The notes beneath the pieces are model-generated. The model did not search any database, had not been told where the DNA came from, and was given only the letters and a program-made list of their open reading frames with translations. Positions 1 through 7,824 of a DNA stretch of 21,715 nucleotides are shown here, one piece after another. A program made the translations under genes and the position numbers. The first letter of the stretch is position 1; each line of letters starts with the position of its first letter. Source of the stretch: an uncultured Rhodovulum sp. (lineage in GTDB: Bacteria > Pseudomonadota > Alphaproteobacteria > Rhodobacterales > Rhodobacteraceae); assembly GCA_946221765.1 (NCBI GenBank), contig CAMIMK010000012.1, forward strand, positions 1 through 21,715, read 5' to 3'.

Positions 1-243
1 AATGTCGGCGAGGAGCTTGGCGGCGGCGAGGCCCTGCCGGCCTGCGAGCGCCGTCATCGTCAGGAACGCGCCCGGCCCGGGGGGCAGCGCCATTGCACCG
101 GGCGATGGTTGCGTCGCCGTCCCGCGGGACATGTCGGCATGCGCGGCCTCGACCGCCTCGACGACCTCCGCCATGGTCACGAGGCCGTCAACCTGCGAAC
201 GGGTGAGGATCAACGTCTTGCGGGGCGTCTGGTCGGCGGGCAT
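1..243 (-). CDS. Ornithine cyclodeaminase / mu-crystallin family protein, N-terminal part
   Basis: The first 81 residues of a protein whose remainder lies beyond the left edge. The start is the ATG at 243-241, 12 bp after the stop of the M24 gene, so it is the last gene visible in the importer operon. The N-terminus reads LTRSQVDGLVTMAEVVEAVE, the usual opening helix of this family, followed by ALAGRQGLAAAKLLADI, which matches the strand carrying the conserved Lys near the substrate pocket. Family members are NAD(P)-dependent: ornithine cyclodeaminase, ketimine reductase, alanine dehydrogenase, or EutC of ectoine breakdown. The Rossmann domain is not in the window, so the reaction cannot be assigned. 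The family call is fairly sure; the substrate is unknown. Confidence 0.75.
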   Translation of the reverse strand, partial: MPADQTPRKTLILTRSQVDGLVTMAEVVEAVEAAHADMSRGTATQPSPGAMALPPGPGAFLTMTALAGRQGLAAAKLLADI

Positions 244-255
244 GGGGCGCAGTCC

Positions 256-1671
256 TCACACGGCGATGCGGTGGGTTTCGAGCGGCGTGTGCCGGCTCAG
301 GTTCTCGAAGCCGTCGGCGGTGACGACATAGAGGTCGCCGATATTGCACCCCGCCGACATCGGCTCCAGCCACTGGGTATGCAGCACGAAGATCATCCCT
401 TCCTCAAGCCGGTCGTAGTTGTGCGACGAGATGCTATAGGCGTTCTGCCCGCCTGCCATCCCGACCGAATGCCCGAGGTTCGGGTTATGCGGCCCGGCCA
501 CCGCCGGATAGACATGCATGAGCCGCCGCCCCTGCGCCTCGTAGTCCGGGTCCGGCACATGCTCCCGCCGGATCTCGCGCGGGCCCCCGTCCTCGGCCGT
601 GCTCCAGTTGTAGGGCATCGTCCGCGCCTCGGCATCCCGGAGCAGCCCCGCCGCGACATAGGGCGCGAAGGCCGCCGCGTTGAGGTCGCGGATGAGCGTG
701 CCCGGCCGGATCAGCCGTTCCGCCGCCTTCACGCCCCGGGTGCAGGCGTCGAGCACCAGCTCCTGCCGGGCCGTCGGCGCGCCCATGGCGATCATGCGGG
801 CGGTCTGGGCGGTATAGCCCTGATAGGTGACGTTCGAGACATAGAGGTTGATGAGGTCGCCCTTGCGGATCACCCGGCCATAGGGCTTGCCGCAATGGGT
901 GCCCCATTCGTTGGCGCCGATCTGGTAGCCGTCGCCGGTCTCGCCGCCACGGGCCATCTGCGCCAGCGTGAAGGCCGCGAAGATCTCGTAGTCGGTCACC
1001 CCCGGCCGCGCGACGTGATAGGCGGCCTGCGTCGCGATGCTGACGAGCTGCGCCGCCGTGCGCGTCACCGCGATCTCCGCCGGGGTGCGGATGCGCTGCA
1101 TCCGGTCGAGGATGGCGTTGTGCTCGGAAAAGGCCGCTCCCGGCAGGGCCTCCGCCAGCCCGGCCTTGACGGGGGCGGTGCGCTTGTCGCCGATCACGCC
1201 GATCGCGCCCCGCGCCAGGCCGAAGTCGGCGAGCACGCGGGCCACGGCCTCCACCGTCTTGCGCCCGGAATCGCCCGGCACGTCCGCATACTCCCGCCCG
1301 ATCGCGCCCACCTGGAGGATGCGCTCCACCCCCACCGGCTCGCCGCCCGGCGGCAGGATCACCGACTGGGTGTAGAAGGAGACGAGGACAGGCCCCTTGT
1401 CCTCGTCCATCGGGAGGACGAGGACGCCCTCGCGCATCCAGTCGCAGAGATAGCGCAGGTAGGGGTTGCCGGCATGGAACCAGCCGACGGTGTCGGTGTG
1501 CACGATCAGCGCGTCGAGGCCGGCCGCGACACCCTCGCGCTTCACCCTGCGCATCCGCTCGGCATAGTCGGCGACCGGGATCGGCGGGGCGGGGACGAAG
1601 TCGAAATCGGGCGCGAAATCGGCGAGCAGGCGCTCGATCGAGCGGGGCCGGTCGGCGGTGAGGGAGGTCAT
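256..1671 (-). CDS. M24 creatinase/Xaa-Pro-dipeptidase-fold hydrolase, apparently without metal ligands
   Basis: A 471-residue protein with an N-terminal creatinase-type domain (about 35-190) and a C-terminal pita-bread M24 domain (about 195-460). AAGGA lies 8 nt before the ATG. Metallopeptidases of this fold bind two metals through Asp, Asp, His, Glu and Glu. Here the first pair region reads GDLINLYVSNVTYQGYTAQT (271-290) with no Asp at the ligand positions. HSVG (401-404) keeps the His. LEEGMIFVLHTQW (422-434) has His where the first Glu is expected, and CNIGDLYVV (442-450) has Gly for the second. This is the state of creatinase and ectoine hydrolase (EutD/DoeA), which cleave C-N bonds without metal. 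Inference: it hydrolyses a small amidine, guanidine or amide brought in by the co-transcribed importer. A plain peptidase is unlikely. The substrate is unknown. Confidence 0.85.
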   Translation of the reverse strand: MTSLTADRPRSIERLLADFAPDFDFVPAPPIPVADYAERMRRVKREGVAAGLDALIVHTDTVGWFHAGNPYLRYLCDWMREGVLVLPMDEDKGPVLVSFYTQSVILPPGGEPVGVERILQVGAIGREYADVPGDSGRKTVEAVARVLADFGLARGAIGVIGDKRTAPVKAGLAEALPGAAFSEHNAILDRMQRIRTPAEIAVTRTAAQLVSIATQAAYHVARPGVTDYEIFAAFTLAQMARGGETGDGYQIGANEWGTHCGKPYGRVIRKGDLINLYVSNVTYQGYTAQTARMIAMGAPTARQELVLDACTRGVKAAERLIRPGTLIRDLNAAAFAPYVAAGLLRDAEARTMPYNWSTAEDGGPREIRREHVPDPDYEAQGRRLMHVYPAVAGPHNPNLGHSVGMAGGQNAYSISSHNYDRLEEGMIFVLHTQWLEPMSAGCNIGDLYVVTADGFENLSRHTPLETHRIAV

Positions 1672-1691
1672 CGGCGTATTCCTTTGAAACG

Positions 1692-2522
1692 TCAGCGCCC
1701 GCAGCCGGTGAACCGCTGCAACACGAAGAGGAGCAAGGCTGCGGCGAGGATCAGAAGGCCCGAGACCGCCGCCACGCGGCCGTCGAGGCTTTCCTCCAGC
1801 ATCGCGAAGAGGCGGAGCGGCAGCATCGTCCGCCCCGGCTCGCCGAGGAACAGCGTCACCGACACGTTGTCGAGCGACTGCATGAAGACGAGGAAGGCCC
1901 CGGCCACGATCCCGGGCGCGATCCCCGGCAGGCTGACCCGCAGGAAGGTCCGCGCCCGCGACGCCCCGAGCGTCGCCGAGGCATCCTCCAGCGTCGGGTT
2001 CATCCGCTGGGCGAGCCCCAGCACCGTGCGGAACATCAGCGGGGCGAAGACGGCCGCATGCCCGACCAGCACCGCCCAGAAGGACGGCCCGAGCCCGAGC
2101 AGGCTCAGCGCCAGGAGCGCCGCAAGGGCATAGACGAGGCTCGGCAGCACCAGGGGCGCGAGCAGGATCGGCTCGACCGCATTCGCCATCCGCCGGGGCG
2201 CGCGCGCCAGCGCCCAGGCCGCCGGCGCGGTGATCAGCGTCACCAGCACGACCACCGCGAGCGCCATCTCGAAGGAATTCCTCGCCGCCGTGTGGATCGG
2301 GGCCGACTGCGCCGGGTCGAGCAGCGCCGCATACCAGCGCAGCGACAGCCCCTTCGGCGGGAAGGCGAGCGTCGTCCCGGCATTGAACGACATCAGGAGC
2401 GCGAGCAGGACCGGCCCGATCAGGAAGGCGATCACCAGAAGCCCGAGGCCCCGGACGACGGCCCAGTAGAGGAGCGCACCGAGGTCCGGCCGGGTGCGAT
2501 CCGGGAAAGCGGCGTCAGCCAT
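1692..2522 (-). CDS. Spermidine/putrescine-type ABC transporter permease (PotC-like)
   Basis: A 276-residue inner-membrane protein with about six hydrophobic segments, the first at about 23-45. The conserved cytoplasmic EAA loop, which docks on the ATPase, lies at 179-200 (EDASATLGASRARTFLRVSL followed by PG). Length and layout match PotC, the second permease of polyamine-type importers. Its start overlaps the end of the upstream permease gene by 8 bp, indicating translational coupling, and the M24 gene starts 20 bp after its stop. It should form a heterodimeric channel with the neighbouring permease. The substrate may be a polyamine, but this family also carries opines, betaines and other amino compounds, and the downstream enzymes point away from simple polyamines. 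Confidence 0.92.
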   Translation of the reverse strand: MADAAFPDRTRPDLGALLYWAVVRGLGLLVIAFLIGPVLLALLMSFNAGTTLAFPPKGLSLRWYAALLDPAQSAPIHTAARNSFEMALAVVVLVTLITAPAAWALARAPRRMANAVEPILLAPLVLPSLVYALAALLALSLLGLGPSFWAVLVGHAAVFAPLMFRTVLGLAQRMNPTLEDASATLGASRARTFLRVSLPGIAPGIVAGAFLVFMQSLDNVSVTLFLGEPGRTMLPLRLFAMLEESLDGRVAAVSGLLILAAALLLFVLQRFTGCGR

Positions 2523-3345
2523 GGGCGCGGAGCCTTTCGTGGCGGGCGAGCAGGGTGAGGCCGAGCATGATGGCCCCGGTGGAGACCAGGAGCAGGATCG
2601 AGATCGCCGCCGCCGCCGGCCACTGGAAGAACACGCCCACCTCGCGATAGACGAACTGCGGCAGGAAGATGAGCCGCGCGCCCCCGATGACGCTCTGGGT
2701 CACGTAGGAGGTGGTCGCCGAGGCGAAGACCAGCACCCAGCCGGCCAGCACCGCCGGGATCACCTGTGGAAAGATCGCGCTGAACCACGCCCGCCACCGC
2801 CCGGCCCCCAGCACCTCCGCCGCGTCGAGCGTGGCGCGATCCGCCCGTTTCAGCACCGAGAAGACCGGCAGGAGCAAGAGTGGCAGCTCGATCTGCGCCA
2901 GTGCCAGGACGAGCCCCAGTTCGGTATAGAGCAGCGAGAAGGGCCGCTCGACCAGCCCGAGCGCCAGGGCGGTCTGGCTGATCGGGCCAGTCTTCCCGAG
3001 GATCACCACCCAGGCGAAGGTCCGCACCACATTCGCCGTCAGCATCGGCAGCAGCGCGCAGATCAGGATCAGCCCCCGCAGCCGCGGGCCCGCGTGCCAG
3101 TAGAGCATGACGAGCGGCAGGGCGAGGAGGCTCACGAGCCCCGTCACCTTGGCCCCGAGGAGCAATGTGCGGACCAGCACGTCCCGCTGGAACGGATCGC
3201 GGAGGAAGGCGGCGAAGTTGCCCAGCCCCCAGCCCCCGTCCGTCCCCCTCAGGCTGATCCCGAGGAGAAGGAGAAGCGGCGCGAGAAAGAACAGCACCAT
3301 GAAGCCGAGCATCGGCCAGGCGAGGAGGGTGTCTTTGCGGATCAT
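2515..3345 (-). CDS. Spermidine/putrescine-type ABC transporter permease (PotB-like)
   Basis: A 276-residue membrane protein. The N-terminal segment (about 9-32) is strongly hydrophobic and more spans follow. The EAA loop is at about 174-195 (LDAAEVLGAGRWRAWF, then the FPQ turn), the docking site for the ATPase. The gene lies 28 bp downstream of the binding-protein gene and overlaps the next permease gene by 8 bp, so the four transport genes form one unit in the order ATPase, binding protein, permease, permease. GGAG lies about 9 nt before the ATG. It is the first permease of the heterodimer. The family assignment is secure; the substrate is not. Confidence 0.92.
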   Translation of the reverse strand: MIRKDTLLAWPMLGFMVLFFLAPLLLLLGISLRGTDGGWGLGNFAAFLRDPFQRDVLVRTLLLGAKVTGLVSLLALPLVMLYWHAGPRLRGLILICALLPMLTANVVRTFAWVVILGKTGPISQTALALGLVERPFSLLYTELGLVLALAQIELPLLLLPVFSVLKRADRATLDAAEVLGAGRWRAWFSAIFPQVIPAVLAGWVLVFASATTSYVTQSVIGGARLIFLPQFVYREVGVFFQWPAAAAISILLLVSTGAIMLGLTLLARHERLRAHG

Positions 3346-3373
3346 CGGTGCCGTCTCCCGTCTGGCCGGAGGC

Positions 3374-4414
3374 CTACTGCGACACGATGCGGTCGAAGGT
3401 CTGGGTCCAGTCGGCGCGATACCTGTTGATCGCCGCCCAGTCGGGATAGACCGCTGCCGCCAGCTGCTCGGGCGTCACATAGGCGGCCACCACCGACGAG
3501 AAGGGGACGTCCGTGTTCGTCGGGATCATCGCCGTCGGCGCCTCGCCGAACGCGGTCTGCGCTGCGGCCGAGATTGCCGCATCCATGTAGGCATAGACCG
3601 CGTCCGGGTCCTGCGCCCCCTTCACCAGATGGATCGACACCGGTACCGCCGGCGAGCCGCTCTCGGGATGGACGAATTCCGCCGCCATCCCGAGCTCGCG
3701 CAGCTTCGCGACATTGCCGGTCGAGGCCATGAAGACGGCGACCTCGCCCTGCTGATACATCGTCATCTGGTTGGAGCCGGAAGTGGCGATGACCAGGTCC
3801 TGCAGATGCGTCCTGATCAGGTCGAACACCGGCTGCATGTTCTCGTAGGTGCCGCCGTAGAGCTTGTTGATCTCCGTCCAGGCCATGGTCGCGGTGTTCG
3901 AGCCGAAGCCGATCTGCGCCACGTTGCCCTTGTACTGCGGATCCTCGAAGAGAGCCTTGTAGCCCGAGGGCCTGTCCACCACCTCGGGATTGAACGCGAT
4001 CCCGTTCACCTCGATCGTCACATAGGGTCCCCAGGCGCTTTGCGCGGCGGGGCTGAGCTTGCTCCAGTTCTTCAGCTTGCTCGGGTCGATCTTCTCGATC
4101 AGTCCCGCGTCGATCAGCACCGCCGACTGACCCGGCGAGACCAGCAGCGCGTCATACGGCGGCTGCCCCGGGCTCGCCATCAGCTTGGCGATCTGGTCCT
4201 GCGCGAGTGCGGGGGCGATGGTGAGGTCGAAGCCGGCCTCCTTCACCATCGGCGTCAGGACGGTGCGGTAGGCATCCTCCCAGCTGCCGGGGAAGGTCGC
4301 GGCAACCACCTGCCCGGTGGCGGCGCGGGCCATCCCGGGCCGGATCAGGGCCGGTGCGGCCAGGGCCGACAGGGCGGAAAGGGTAAAGGCGCGGCGGGAA
4401 ATCTCGATGGTCAT
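3374..4414 (-). CDS. Periplasmic substrate-binding protein of the polyamine-type ABC importer, Tat-exported
   Basis: A 346-residue PotD-like solute-binding protein. The N-terminus carries a twin-arginine motif, SRRAF (6-10), then a hydrophobic stretch and a likely cleavage site after MARA (residue 31). This predicts folded export through Tat rather than Sec, which is common for binding proteins of this class in alphaproteobacteria. The mature part has the expected pattern: a strand and turn at VVAATFPGSWEDAY (36-49), the hinge region YDALLVSPGQSAVLIDAGLI, and a C-terminal lobe ending near a conserved Trp-rich helix. It lies 10 bp after the ATPase stop, with GAGG 8 nt before the ATG. It should determine the specificity of the importer; the ligand cannot be read from the sequence. 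Confidence 0.92.
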   Translation of the reverse strand: MTIEISRRAFTLSALSALAAPALIRPGMARAATGQVVAATFPGSWEDAYRTVLTPMVKEAGFDLTIAPALAQDQIAKLMASPGQPPYDALLVSPGQSAVLIDAGLIEKIDPSKLKNWSKLSPAAQSAWGPYVTIEVNGIAFNPEVVDRPSGYKALFEDPQYKGNVAQIGFGSNTATMAWTEINKLYGGTYENMQPVFDLIRTHLQDLVIATSGSNQMTMYQQGEVAVFMASTGNVAKLRELGMAAEFVHPESGSPAVPVSIHLVKGAQDPDAVYAYMDAAISAAAQTAFGEAPTAMIPTNTDVPFSSVVAAYVTPEQLAAAVYPDWAAINRYRADWTQTFDRIVSQ

Positions 4415-4424
4415 CGCGTGATCC

Positions 4425-5486
4425 TCAGGCGTGGGTTGCAGGAAAGACGTGCAGGCGAGCGGGATTCGGGCGGAGCCAGACGGTCTGGCCGCGGTCGGGA
4501 CGCGCCGTGCCGTCCCGCGGCACCTGCGCCCGGAACCGGGTGCCCTCGGGCAGGGTCGCCTCGATGCCGAGATGCGGGCCCATCATCACGGCACGGTCGA
4601 AGCGGGCGGCGAAGGCGCCCGGCTCGGGTCGGGTGCTGAGCGCCAGGTCCTCTGGGCGGCAGGTGACGATGATCGCGCTGCCGGGGCGGAAGTTCAGCAC
4701 GCGGTCGAGGCCGATCTCGGTGTCGTCGCGGGCCTTCAGCCGGGAGCGCCCGGTCACGGTTGCCGCGATCCGGTTGGCATGCCCGATGAAGCCGTTGACG
4801 AACAGGCTCGCGGGAGTGTCGTAGATCTCCTCGGGCGAGCCGACCTGCTCCACCCGGCCCTCGTTCATCACCACGAGCTGTCCGGCGACCGCCTGCGCCT
4901 CCTCCTGGTCATGGGTGACCATGACGGTGGTGATGCCGACAGTCTCCAGCATCCGCACGAGTTCGGCCTGCAGCTCCGCGCGCAGCGCCCGGTCGAGCGC
5001 GCCGAAGGGCTCGTCCATCAGCAGCGCCGCCGGGTCGGGGGCGAGCGCGCGGGCGACCGCCACGCGCTGCTGCTGCCCGCCCGACAGGCTCGGCGGAAAG
5101 CGATCGGCGAAGGGGCGCAGCCGCACGAGGTCGAGCAGCCGCGCGACCCGCGCCGTCCGTTCCGCCCGGGGCAGGCCGGCCAGGCCGTAGGCGATGTTCT
5201 CGGCCACGGTCAGGTGCGAGAAGAGCGCGAAATTCTGGAACACCATCCCGAGCCGGCGATGACGGACGGCGACCCGCGTCAGGTCGCGCCCGTCGAGCCG
5301 GATGCGGCCCCGGTCCGGCACGATCAGTCCGGCGATCGCCCGCAGGATCGTCGACTTGCCGCAGCCACTCGGGCCGAGAAGCGCCACCACCTTGCCCGCG
5401 GGAACGTCGAAGTTCACGCCGTGAAGGACCTGCTTCCCCTCGTAGCCGTGATCGACGGCGCTGATCTGAAGTCCCGTCCCGGTCAT
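4425..5486 (-). CDS. ABC transporter ATP-binding protein (PotA-like) of the polyamine-type importer
   Basis: A 353-residue ATPase. From the chosen start, Walker A is GPSGCGKST (38-46), the Q-loop Gln is 84, the signature is LSGGQQQR (134-141), Walker B is LLMDEP (155-160), the D-loop is FGALD and the switch His is 192. Residues from about 235 form the C-terminal TOBE-type regulatory domain seen in PotA and MalK. The open frame extends 23 codons further upstream, but the ATG at 5486 is preferred: GGAG sits 8 nt before it and the alignable family N-terminus begins there. It is the first gene of the operon and energises the two permeases downstream. All catalytic motifs are intact. Confidence 0.93.
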   Translation of the reverse strand: MTGTGLQISAVDHGYEGKQVLHGVNFDVPAGKVVALLGPSGCGKSTILRAIAGLIVPDRGRIRLDGRDLTRVAVRHRRLGMVFQNFALFSHLTVAENIAYGLAGLPRAERTARVARLLDLVRLRPFADRFPPSLSGGQQQRVAVARALAPDPAALLMDEPFGALDRALRAELQAELVRMLETVGITTVMVTHDQEEAQAVAGQLVVMNEGRVEQVGSPEEIYDTPASLFVNGFIGHANRIAATVTGRSRLKARDDTEIGLDRVLNFRPGSAIIVTCRPEDLALSTRPEPGAFAARFDRAVMMGPHLGIEATLPEGTRFRAQVPRDGTARPDRGQTVWLRPNPARLHVFPATHA

Positions 5487-5555
5487 GTCCGCTGCTCCGC
5501 CCATCCATCGCCCTCGATCGAGTCGAGGCTTGCGGTCCGCTCGGTCAGAAATCAA

Positions 5556-5579
5556 TTCGAAAGAATGTTCGAAATTATA
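5556..5579 (-). promoter_or_regulatory. Promoter of the ABC importer operon with paired TTCGAA operator sites
   Basis: On the minus strand a perfect TATAAT lies at 5579-5574. No good -35 hexamer is found 16-18 bp upstream, which suggests activator dependence or a non-canonical promoter. Directly downstream are two self-complementary TTCGAA sites at 5573-5568 and 5561-5556, exactly 12 bp apart, covering the expected transcription start. That placement suits a repressor. The GntR control region at 8824-8842 also contains TTCGAA followed by an A/T run, so one regulator might serve both; this is inference. Confidence 0.45.
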
Positions 5580-5747
5580 TTCGCGTTCGTTATGGACGGT
5601 ATCTAGGCATGCCCTTTGGCAAATGTTGCAATCGGCGGCAATTGGCCCGGCTGCAGCCTGCGGCGGGGCCTGCGACCCGGCGCATTCGAAGCGATCTGCG
5701 GATCGGCACCGGATCGATTCTCATCGGCGATCCCCCTCGCGGACATG

Positions 5748-5785
5748 AAAAGGCCGGCGCCTCCGGTTGACGGAAGGCGCCGGCC
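5748..5785 (-). terminator. Rho-independent terminator of the amino-acid transport / isomerase operon
   Basis: Perfect 11-bp arms, GGCCGGCGCCT (5752-5762) and AGGCGCCGGCC (5775-5785), enclose a 12-nt loop region that can add three more pairs. On the minus strand the stem is followed immediately by TTTT and then CATG. It begins 32 bp after the stop of the TIM-barrel gene, which closes that operon and separates it from the importer operon. Confidence 0.85.
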
Positions 5786-5816
5786 CTGCCCGGGTGGTGC
5801 TGCGTGGCGGAGAGCG

Positions 5817-6950
5817 TCAGCTCGGCGTCGTCTCCGGCGCCCGCCGGCAGGCGAGCGGCAGGCCCTTGCCGGCGCAGATCGCCTCGATATGGCACACGGA
5901 GTCCGCGATGAAGGTCAGGGCCGCGTCAAAGCCATAGGGCTGATGCGCGTAGCTCGGCCAGCCGTAGCGGCTCGCCTCATAGCTCTCCCAGCTCTCGACC
6001 TCTCCCGCGGCGATCCGCGCCTCGAAGGCGTCGACCATGGCGAGATACGCCTCCAGCTCCTCCGCCGTCAGGTCGGGATGGCCCGCCCGCCAGGCCGGAT
6101 CGTCGATCTCGATGCACTGGCGCGGATGGGCCTGCCGCCGCTTGGCCGTCGTCGATTGCGCGATCTCGAGCGAGAGGGTCAGCTCCGGATTTGCCGCGGC
6201 GAGGATCGGCAGGATGGCGGCGAGATCGACGATGCCGGTTCCGCAGGTGCGGGGCTGGAAATCGAGGCCGCCCGGCGCCCGGGCGACAAGCGCGTCCTTG
6301 ATATGCGTCTGGCGGACATGCGGGGCGAGCCGCCGCGCCGCCCAGACCGGATGCTCGCCCCGCTGGAGCATGTTGGCGGTGTCGAAGACCGCGCCCACGC
6401 ACTCCGCCCCGACCGCCTCGATCAGCCGCCGGATCTCGAACGAGGTGATCTCGTCATGCGTCTCGATGTTCAGGGACACGCCGTTCGCGCGCGCGGCCGG
6501 AGCGAGCTTCGTCAGGACGCTCTCGGTCCCCGCGAGCTGCTCCGCCCAGGTCACGTCGGTGCGGAAGCGGTCGACGGCACGGCGCCCGCGATAGGCCGGC
6601 TTGAAGTTGCCCGGCGACACCCAGAGCTCGCGGCAGCCGATGGCGGCGCTCGCTTCCATCATGCGGATGAACCCGGCGATGATGTCGCCGTCACCGGCGG
6701 CGCGCAGTTCGGGATTTTCGGCGCTGCAATAGGGATTGATCTTGCCGAGGCCGCTTTCGAGATAGAGCCCGAGGTCGTCGGCCCTGGCCCGCAGCGCCCG
6801 CAGATACCCTGCGTCGAGGGTCGGGCTCATGTCGAGGACGGTGGGGAAGAAGAGGCCGCCGAGCCCGAGGTCGTGGACGAGGTCGAGGCTCGCCATCGGG
6901 CCGCGGTCGCGGAACTCCGGCAATTTCTGCGCGTCGATTCCAAGTTTCAT
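5817..6950 (-). CDS. Sugar phosphate isomerase/epimerase-family TIM-barrel protein
   Basis: A 377-residue protein of the xylose-isomerase-like (AP endonuclease 2) TIM-barrel family. The open frame runs much further upstream, but that part is a shadow of the permease gene. The ATG at 6950 has GGAG 8 nt before it and opens with MKLGIDAQK, a typical first strand. Likely metal and catalytic residues sit at strand ends: E163 (NIETHDE), D190 (VFDTANM), H216 (QTHIKD) and E262 (LSLEIAQ), the usual Glu-Asp-His-Glu layout. It is longer than many members (about 280 residues) because of a C-terminal extension after about 280, with a tryptophan-containing segment at 320-345. It is last in an operon with an amino-acid-type transporter. 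Likely role: isomerisation or epimerisation of the imported compound or its product. Substrate unknown. Confidence 0.85.
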   Translation of the reverse strand: MKLGIDAQKLPEFRDRGPMASLDLVHDLGLGGLFFPTVLDMSPTLDAGYLRALRARADDLGLYLESGLGKINPYCSAENPELRAAGDGDIIAGFIRMMEASAAIGCRELWVSPGNFKPAYRGRRAVDRFRTDVTWAEQLAGTESVLTKLAPAARANGVSLNIETHDEITSFEIRRLIEAVGAECVGAVFDTANMLQRGEHPVWAARRLAPHVRQTHIKDALVARAPGGLDFQPRTCGTGIVDLAAILPILAAANPELTLSLEIAQSTTAKRRQAHPRQCIEIDDPAWRAGHPDLTAEELEAYLAMVDAFEARIAAGEVESWESYEASRYGWPSYAHQPYGFDAALTFIADSVCHIEAICAGKGLPLACRRAPETTPS

Positions 6951-6976
6951 GTCGGGAACTCCAGGTGCGCCCGCCC

Positions 6977-7819
6977 TTAGCGGCGGTCTTTGGCGGCAAG
7001 GTGCTTTTCGAGGTAATGCTGGCCGATCGACGCCACGCTGGTGAGGGCGAGGTACCAGATCGAGGCCGCGAACAGGAGTTCGATGACCATGAAGTTCGCG
7101 GCATAGATCTGCTGCGCCATGGTCAGCAGGTCCTTCATGCCGATGACCGAGACGATCGCGCTCGCCTTCAGCATGCCGATCGCCTGGTTGCCGGTCGGCG
7201 GGATCACGAGGCGGACGGCCTGCGGCATCACCACCGTCCGGAGCGTCTGGAGCGGCCCGAGGCCGAGCGCCTGTGCCGCCTCGCGCTGTCCCTGCGGCAC
7301 CGAGCGCAGGCCGGCACGGATGATCTCCGCCATGTTGGCCGACTCGTGCAGCCCGAGCGCGAGAAAGCCGGCGACGGCGGGCGTGACGAGGTCGTTGACC
7401 GGGATCGCGTATGGGCCGGCGCCGATCATCGGCACGAAGAGCGCGATATTGTACCAGAAGAACACCTGCACCAGCAGCGGCACCCCCCGGAACCACCAGA
7501 CGAAGGCTGCGGCCGCAGCCTTCAGGACGAGGTTGCGGCTCGTCGCCATGGCCGCGATCCCCCCGCCGGCGGCGATGCCGAAGGCCATCGCGCCGAAGGT
7601 CAGCTCCAGCGTCAGCACGACCCCGTCCAGGATGCGCGGGTCGACGAGATAGCGCGGGATCTCGCCCCAGAGCACGTTCTGGCTCTGGCCGAGACCCCGG
7701 ACGAGGAGCGCGATCCCGAGGATCGCGGCGGCCCCGGACGCGACCTGCCCCCACGGGATCCGCCGTCCGACGGGCGGCGCGAGCGGCGGATGGGGCGTGC
7801 CGGACGGGGCAGGGGGCAT
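6977..7819 (-). CDS. Polar amino acid ABC transporter permease (HisM/GlnP-like)
   Basis: A 280-residue inner-membrane protein of the His/Glu/Gln permease family. A proline-rich cytoplasmic N-terminus is followed by hydrophobic segments and the family signature in the region EIIRAGLRSVPQGQREAAQA, then LGLGPLQTLRTVVMPQA, which is the EAA loop. Two starts are possible: a GTG at 7828 overlapping the upstream TGA, and an ATG at 7819. The ATG is preferred because GGAG lies 8 nt before it. The upstream binding-protein gene ends 5 bp before this start. One permease gene is enough for a homodimeric channel in this family, but the operon has no ATPase, so one must come from elsewhere in the genome. Confidence 0.92.
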   Translation of the reverse strand: MPPAPSGTPHPPLAPPVGRRIPWGQVASGAAAILGIALLVRGLGQSQNVLWGEIPRYLVDPRILDGVVLTLELTFGAMAFGIAAGGGIAAMATSRNLVLKAAAAAFVWWFRGVPLLVQVFFWYNIALFVPMIGAGPYAIPVNDLVTPAVAGFLALGLHESANMAEIIRAGLRSVPQGQREAAQALGLGPLQTLRTVVMPQAVRLVIPPTGNQAIGMLKASAIVSVIGMKDLLTMAQQIYAANFMVIELLFAASIWYLALTSVASIGQHYLEKHLAAKDRR

Positions 7820-7824
7820 GGGGA

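Larger units (their letters stand above)
5487..5816. other. Intergenic control region: terminator of the upstream operon, then promoter and leader of the importer operon
   Basis: This 330-bp gap holds no gene I can support. Both flanking genes are on the minus strand. Read on that strand, it first contains the strong intrinsic terminator at 5748-5785, then an AT-rich patch (about 5550-5640) that stands out against the GC-rich surroundings, with a perfect TATAAT and two TTCGAA sites, then a leader of about 80 nt with a small hairpin at 5512-5528 (arms CCTCGA and TCGAGG, 5-nt loop) before the ATPase start. Confidence 0.7.

Noticed and set aside
109..2133. A 674-codon plus-strand open frame opposite the M24 and permease genes
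   Set aside because: It reads as an Arg/His/Pro/Gly-rich antisense shadow, typical of GC-rich DNA, crosses two well-supported genes, and shows no family motif.
5817..7754. A single 645-residue minus-strand protein ending in the TIM barrel, as if it were a fusion
   Set aside because: Residues before the internal ATG at 6950 are an out-of-frame shadow of the permease gene; a good ribosome binding site precedes 6950.
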